Below are positions 6,127 to 9,200 of a stretch of 9,200 nt of DNA, one piece after another. The DNA is from an uncultured Planctomycetaceae bacterium (GTDB lineage: Bacteria > Planctomycetota > Planctomycetia > Pirellulales > JACPPG01). The DNA lies in the NCBI GenBank assembly GCA_945957305.1, contig CAMFLN010000067.1, forward strand, positions 1 to 9,200, given 5' to 3'. How positions within the stretch are numbered: position 1 is the first letter of the stretch; the number at the start of each line of letters is the position of its first letter. Below the pieces are notes generated by a model. It did no database searches, was not told the origin of the DNA, and worked only from the letters and a program-made list of their open reading frames with translations. Made by a program: the position numbers and the translations under genes.

Positions 6127-9100
6127 GCGATGAAAAACGTTGCCGACATTTGGCCGCTTGCACCGCTGCAAGAGTTGATGCTGACGCACGCGCTGGCGGA
6201 CGGCGATTCGCACTTGCTCGTCGAACAATTTCACGCCACGCTGACAGGCGACCTCGACAGCGCCTTGTTTCGTCAAGCCTGGGAACAGGTCGTCGCGCGA
6301 CACCCGCTATTGCGCGCCGCCTTCGCGTGGGAGGGATTAAAGAAACCCGTCCAGGTCGTGCGGCGCGAAGTGCAGCTTCCGTGGACCGACCTGGATTGGC
6401 ATTCGCGGCCCGAGGGCGAGCGTCGTGGGCTGCGTGACGAGTTGTTGCAAACAGCAAGGCAACAACCGCTCGATCTCACCCGCCCGCCGCTGATGCGATT
6501 TTGGCTCGTGCGGCTTGCCAGCCAGGAGTGGTTGTTCGTCTGGAACTGTCACCATCTGATCGTCGACGGCTGGAGCCTGAGCATCGTTATCCGCGAGGTC
6601 TTCGCGTGCTACGCGGCGCTCAAACAGGGGCAATCCCCGCCCTGGGAGCCGTGCGGCAGTTTTGCAGATTACTTGAAATGGCTGGCGGCCCAATCCGCGG
6701 AGCAGGCAAGCGGATTCTGGCAGCAGCAACTTTCGCCACCTTCGCCGCTGTGTGCGCTCCCTCTTAGGGATGAGTCAGCCATTGCCCATAACGTGGCCCA
6801 CGCCGAACGAGAAGTGCGCTTGTCGTCTGCGGCCTCGGCACAACTGGTGGATTTTGCTCGCTCGTGCCGCGTCAGCCCGAGCGCCTGTGTTGAAGCGGCC
6901 TGGGCAGTGCTGCTATCGCGGCACGCCGAGTCAACCGATGTGCGCTTCGGCATCACGGTTGCAGGCCGACCCCCGCAAGTCGCGAGGGTGGAAACCGTCG
7001 TGGGCGCCTTTGCCAATAATATTCCGCGCCGCATCATGCTGTCGCCCAAGGAAACGGCCAGTTCGCTGTGTCAACGGCTCTATCTGGCACAGGTCGATGC
7101 TCAGCCGTTCGAGCACTGCTCGGCACAACAGATCGCTGCGGCCGCGGACGCTCCCGTCGATTCGTTGTTCAACACCCTCGTCGTCTACGAAAACTATCCG
7201 TTACAAGCCGCCGACGACCGCGCGATTGCCGCAGTCACGGTCCGCGACCTGCACGGCACGGCCACGGCGAACTATGCGCTTTCCCTCGTCGCCTTGCCGG
7301 GCCGCGAGTTTACTTTCCGTTTGTTGCACGACGCGACACGTTATTCGGCTGCCTCCGCTGACCGGCTGTTGGCGCAGTTCGTCGCGCTGCTTGAGAATCT
7401 AACGCAGCAAGCGGATAAACCTGTCGGCATGTTGCGGCTCGTTTCGCCACAGGATGCAGAAGTCCTCCGTTCCTTGACTGTCGATGCTGACGTGCAACGG
7501 ATCCTCGACAGCGCTCGCCAGCCGGCCCCCCTTGGCATGCCTGGCGAGTTGTGGATTCCAGCGCGGAAATCCCCAGCCCCCTCACAGGCCGAAACGATTA
7601 CGGATCCTCTCGACGCCAGCGGAAGTCGTTTGCTGTTGTCCACCGGCTATCGTGCCGCGCTGCAGCCTGATGGTGAAATCGAATTCCTGGGTCCCGCGAG
7701 CGCACGCACTGGCGACCTCTTGCGCTGTGGAAGAAAAACGATCGCAGCAGCAGAGCTGACAGCCGTCTTATCGCTCAGTCCTCTCGTGGCGGACGTCGCT
7801 GTTGTCTCGCATCTGGATCGCGACGGCCGGTCGCAGGTCGCGGCCTATGTTGTGCCGGCCGCCGATTCTGCCGTCGCTGTGGCCGCTGATCAAAGTGGTC
7901 TGCTGATCGCCGAACTGCGGAGCTTTTTAGGCGAACGGGTTTCGTCAGCGTTCCAGCCCACAGCCTGGCGCACGGTCGCTGCGATCCCGCGCACCCCCGA
8001 GGGCGCGATCGACCGGCCTGCGCTGCCCTCGCCGCTGACGCCTCGCCCCGAGCTATCGCAGTCATTCGTAGCACCGCGGGACGCATGGGAGTCGCGGGTC
8101 GCGGCGGTCTGGTCCGAGGTCTTAGGGATCGAAGCCATCGGTATGACGGACGGCTTTTTGGAATTAGGCGGAAATTCGAGTCAAGCGATTGCCTTGCTCA
8201 CTCGGCTGGAGGCGGAATTCGGCCGTCGTTTACCCCTTTCTGCACTGTTCGCCCAGCCAACTGTCGAACACGTCGCCCGGCTCTTGAAATCAGCTTCCGG
8301 GAATTCCGAGGAAACGCTGATCGTGCCGCTTCGCCCGGGCGGCAAGCAGGCGCCGCTATTTTGCATTCACCCCGCGGGGGGGACCGTTTTCTGTTACCTC
8401 GAATTGGCCCAACTGCTTGACGAGGAAATCCCGGTTTACGGAATTCAGGCGCGCGGCGTGGACGGTCTCTCGGCGCCGCACGAGACGATTGAACAGATGG
8501 CGGCCGACTACTGTCGCGCGATCAAGAAAACGCAAATCACTGGCCCCTATCGGCTGTGTGGTTGGTCGACCGGAGGGGTGATCGCCTTCGAAGTAGCCCA
8601 GCAATTGCTCGCCGCGGGGGACGACGTATCACTGCTGGCCTTGCTCGATGCGGCCATTCCTGGACCAGACCAGTCGTTTGACGAGCACGATCTGGTGCCA
8701 ATGTTGCAATTGATGTTCCCCAGCGAAAACGGCGATCAGCTCAAAGCCTTACGTGAATTACCCGTGAATGAGCAAGTGGATTATTTCCGCGACCGAGCAT
8801 TAGCGGCGCGATTATTGCTCAATGGAGCCGGCGATCAGGGAACTCGCTCCGTCTATGACGTTTTCGAAGCCAACATGAAAGCTGTTGTCGCCTATCAGCC
8901 GCAGTCTGCCAACCTCGGGCTGACCTTGATTCGCGTGGCGGAACACGCCACGCCCATGCATGCCGATCCGCACCTTGGCTGGGGATCGTGGACATCAGGA
9001 GACATTGCGACTCATGTCGTCAACGGTAGTCATCTAACGATGCTACAAGCGCCGGCGGTCACAGAAGTGGCCGATCACTTAAATCGCTATTTTGCGGAAA

Positions 9101-9144
9101 GGCAAGACAGCTGCTGCACGGCTGAATTGGCGACGCGGAGCTGA
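6124..9144 (+). CDS. Terminal NRPS: C - degenerate A remnant - T - thioesterase
   Basis: A 1006-residue protein that should receive the acyl-D-aminoacyl chain and release it. The C domain (about 5-435) opens with DIWPLAPLQELML, has catalytic HHLIVDG at 143-149 and a YENYPL signature at 355-360; this resembles DCL-type C domains, which follow E domains. Residues about 441-640 are only the C-terminal part of an A domain, with key residues lost. The T domain (about 650-722) has LELGGNSS with the phosphopantetheine serine at Ser685. The thioesterase (about 740-990) has CIHPAGG (747-753), the GWSTGG nucleophile elbow with Ser815, a likely catalytic Asp842 and His970 in GSHLTML, so it appears competent for hydrolysis or cyclisation. 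A complete C-A-T-TE protein would be about 1300-1350 residues, so this one is short by most of an A domain. It is probably translated with the gene before it. C, T and TE are confident; how its carrier is loaded is not known. Confidence 0.95.
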   Translation: MAMKNVADIWPLAPLQELMLTHALADGDSHLLVEQFHATLTGDLDSALFRQAWEQVVARHPLLRAAFAWEGLKKPVQVVRREVQLPWTDLDWHSRPEGERRGLRDELLQTARQQPLDLTRPPLMRFWLVRLASQEWLFVWNCHHLIVDGWSLSIVIREVFACYAALKQGQSPPWEPCGSFADYLKWLAAQSAEQASGFWQQQLSPPSPLCALPLRDESAIAHNVAHAEREVRLSSAASAQLVDFARSCRVSPSACVEAAWAVLLSRHAESTDVRFGITVAGRPPQVARVETVVGAFANNIPRRIMLSPKETASSLCQRLYLAQVDAQPFEHCSAQQIAAAADAPVDSLFNTLVVYENYPLQAADDRAIAAVTVRDLHGTATANYALSLVALPGREFTFRLLHDATRYSAASADRLLAQFVALLENLTQQADKPVGMLRLVSPQDAEVLRSLTVDADVQRILDSARQPAPLGMPGELWIPARKSPAPSQAETITDPLDASGSRLLLSTGYRAALQPDGEIEFLGPASARTGDLLRCGRKTIAAAELTAVLSLSPLVADVAVVSHLDRDGRSQVAAYVVPAADSAVAVAADQSGLLIAELRSFLGERVSSAFQPTAWRTVAAIPRTPEGAIDRPALPSPLTPRPELSQSFVAPRDAWESRVAAVWSEVLGIEAIGMTDGFLELGGNSSQAIALLTRLEAEFGRRLPLSALFAQPTVEHVARLLKSASGNSEETLIVPLRPGGKQAPLFCIHPAGGTVFCYLELAQLLDEEIPVYGIQARGVDGLSAPHETIEQMAADYCRAIKKTQITGPYRLCGWSTGGVIAFEVAQQLLAAGDDVSLLALLDAAIPGPDQSFDEHDLVPMLQLMFPSENGDQLKALRELPVNEQVDYFRDRALAARLLLNGAGDQGTRSVYDVFEANMKAVVAYQPQSANLGLTLIRVAEHATPMHADPHLGWGSWTSGDIATHVVNGSHLTMLQAPAVTEVADHLNRYFAERQDSCCTAELATRS
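7444..8043 (+). other. Vestigial adenylation domain (motifs A1-A5 deleted, A7, A8 and A10 eroded)
   Basis: Residues about 441-640 of the terminal NRPS. Right after the C-A linker (LVSPQDAEVLRSL, compare LVTTAEREQLLVTW in the upstream protein) the sequence jumps to ILDSARQPAPLGMPGELWI. That aligns with VLDELQQPVPIGVAGELYI, which lies just before A6 in the intact A domain. No sequence for A1 to A5 is present, so there is no ATP loop and no substrate pocket. Alignment then continues through PDGEIEFLG (515-523) to IPRTPEGAIDRPALP (621-635). The A7 motif YRTGDL has become LSTGYR, losing the ribose-binding Asp. A8 is barely recognisable. The A10 NGK has become EGA, so the catalytic lysine is Ala628. 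It cannot adenylate; it may persist as a structural spacer between C and T. Confidence 0.88.
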
Positions 9145-9169
9145 ATCCGCAAACAATCTCAGGGCAAAC

Positions 9170-9174
9170 GGGAG
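9170..9174 (+). promoter_or_regulatory. Shine-Dalgarno-like GGGAG before the ATG at 9180
   Basis: GGGAG lies five bases before an ATG, which is normal spacing. It is the only clear Shine-Dalgarno-like site at a gene start in this window. The 35 bases between the NRPS stop and this ATG show no terminator-like hairpin. Confidence 0.5.
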
Positions 9175-9179
9175 CCGTT

Positions 9180-9200
9180 ATGCAAGATCCAGCCCAACAC
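9180..9200 (+). CDS. Probable start of a further downstream gene, cut by the window
   Basis: An ATG with a good upstream GGGAG opens a frame that stays open for the seven codons left (MQDPAQH). It is 35 bases after the stop of the terminal NRPS gene, on the same strand, so it would probably belong to the same transcript. The product cannot be recognised from seven residues. The evidence is only the ribosome binding site and position. Confidence 0.4.

Noticed and set aside
5707..6303. 198-codon open frame on the minus strand spanning the boundary of the two NRPS genes
   Set aside because: It lies opposite two well-supported genes, and its translation shows no recognisable domain; it is a shadow of GC-rich coding sequence.
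6752..7402. 216-codon plus-strand open frame inside the terminal C domain
   Set aside because: Arg/Ser/Pro-rich translation typical of an out-of-frame shadow; the C domain frame carries conserved motifs across it.
6124..9144. Calling the terminal NRPS gene a pseudogene because of the broken A domain
   Set aside because: The frame is open over 1006 codons, and the active-site motifs of C, T and TE are kept; only the A domain has decayed.
9145..9179. Terminator after the terminal NRPS gene
   Set aside because: No inverted repeat followed by a T run is visible in these 35 bases.

Overview
The window is one GC-rich (about 60% by eye), tightly packed, plus-strand stretch of a non-ribosomal peptide synthetase (NRPS) gene cluster. 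Three large genes fill it almost completely: a fatty acyl-AMP ligase fused to a carrier domain (1-1377, 5' end outside the window), a one-module NRPS with domain order C-A-T-E (1384-6117), and a terminal NRPS with order C-(adenylation remnant)-T-TE (6124-9144). A fourth gene probably starts at 9180. No RNA gene, mobile element, CRISPR array or promoter was seen.

The likely logic is a short lipopeptide line. The FAAL activates a fatty acid as acyl-AMP and places it on its own carrier domain. The first C domain acylates an amino acid selected by the only intact A domain. The E domain turns that residue to D. The C domain of the third protein, which looks like a D-accepting (DCL) type, takes it, and the thioesterase releases the product.

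The most unusual point is the third protein. Its A domain has lost about 340 residues, covering core motifs A1 to A5. What remains lacks the A7 aspartate and the A10 lysine, yet the reading frame is open and the motifs of C, T and TE are intact. This final module cannot load its own carrier. It must be loaded in trans, or it works without adding a residue.

A second structural point is that all three genes lie in the same reading frame. Each boundary is one stop codon, two codons and an ATG, with no clear Shine-Dalgarno. The middle boundary falls inside what reads as a normal, continuous E-to-C linker.

The organism cannot be named from the sequence. The moderate-to-high GC, lack of clear ribosome binding sites inside the operon and FAAL-NRPS content would suit a planctomycete; a cyanobacterium, myxobacterium or other proteobacterium is also possible. 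This is inference with low confidence.
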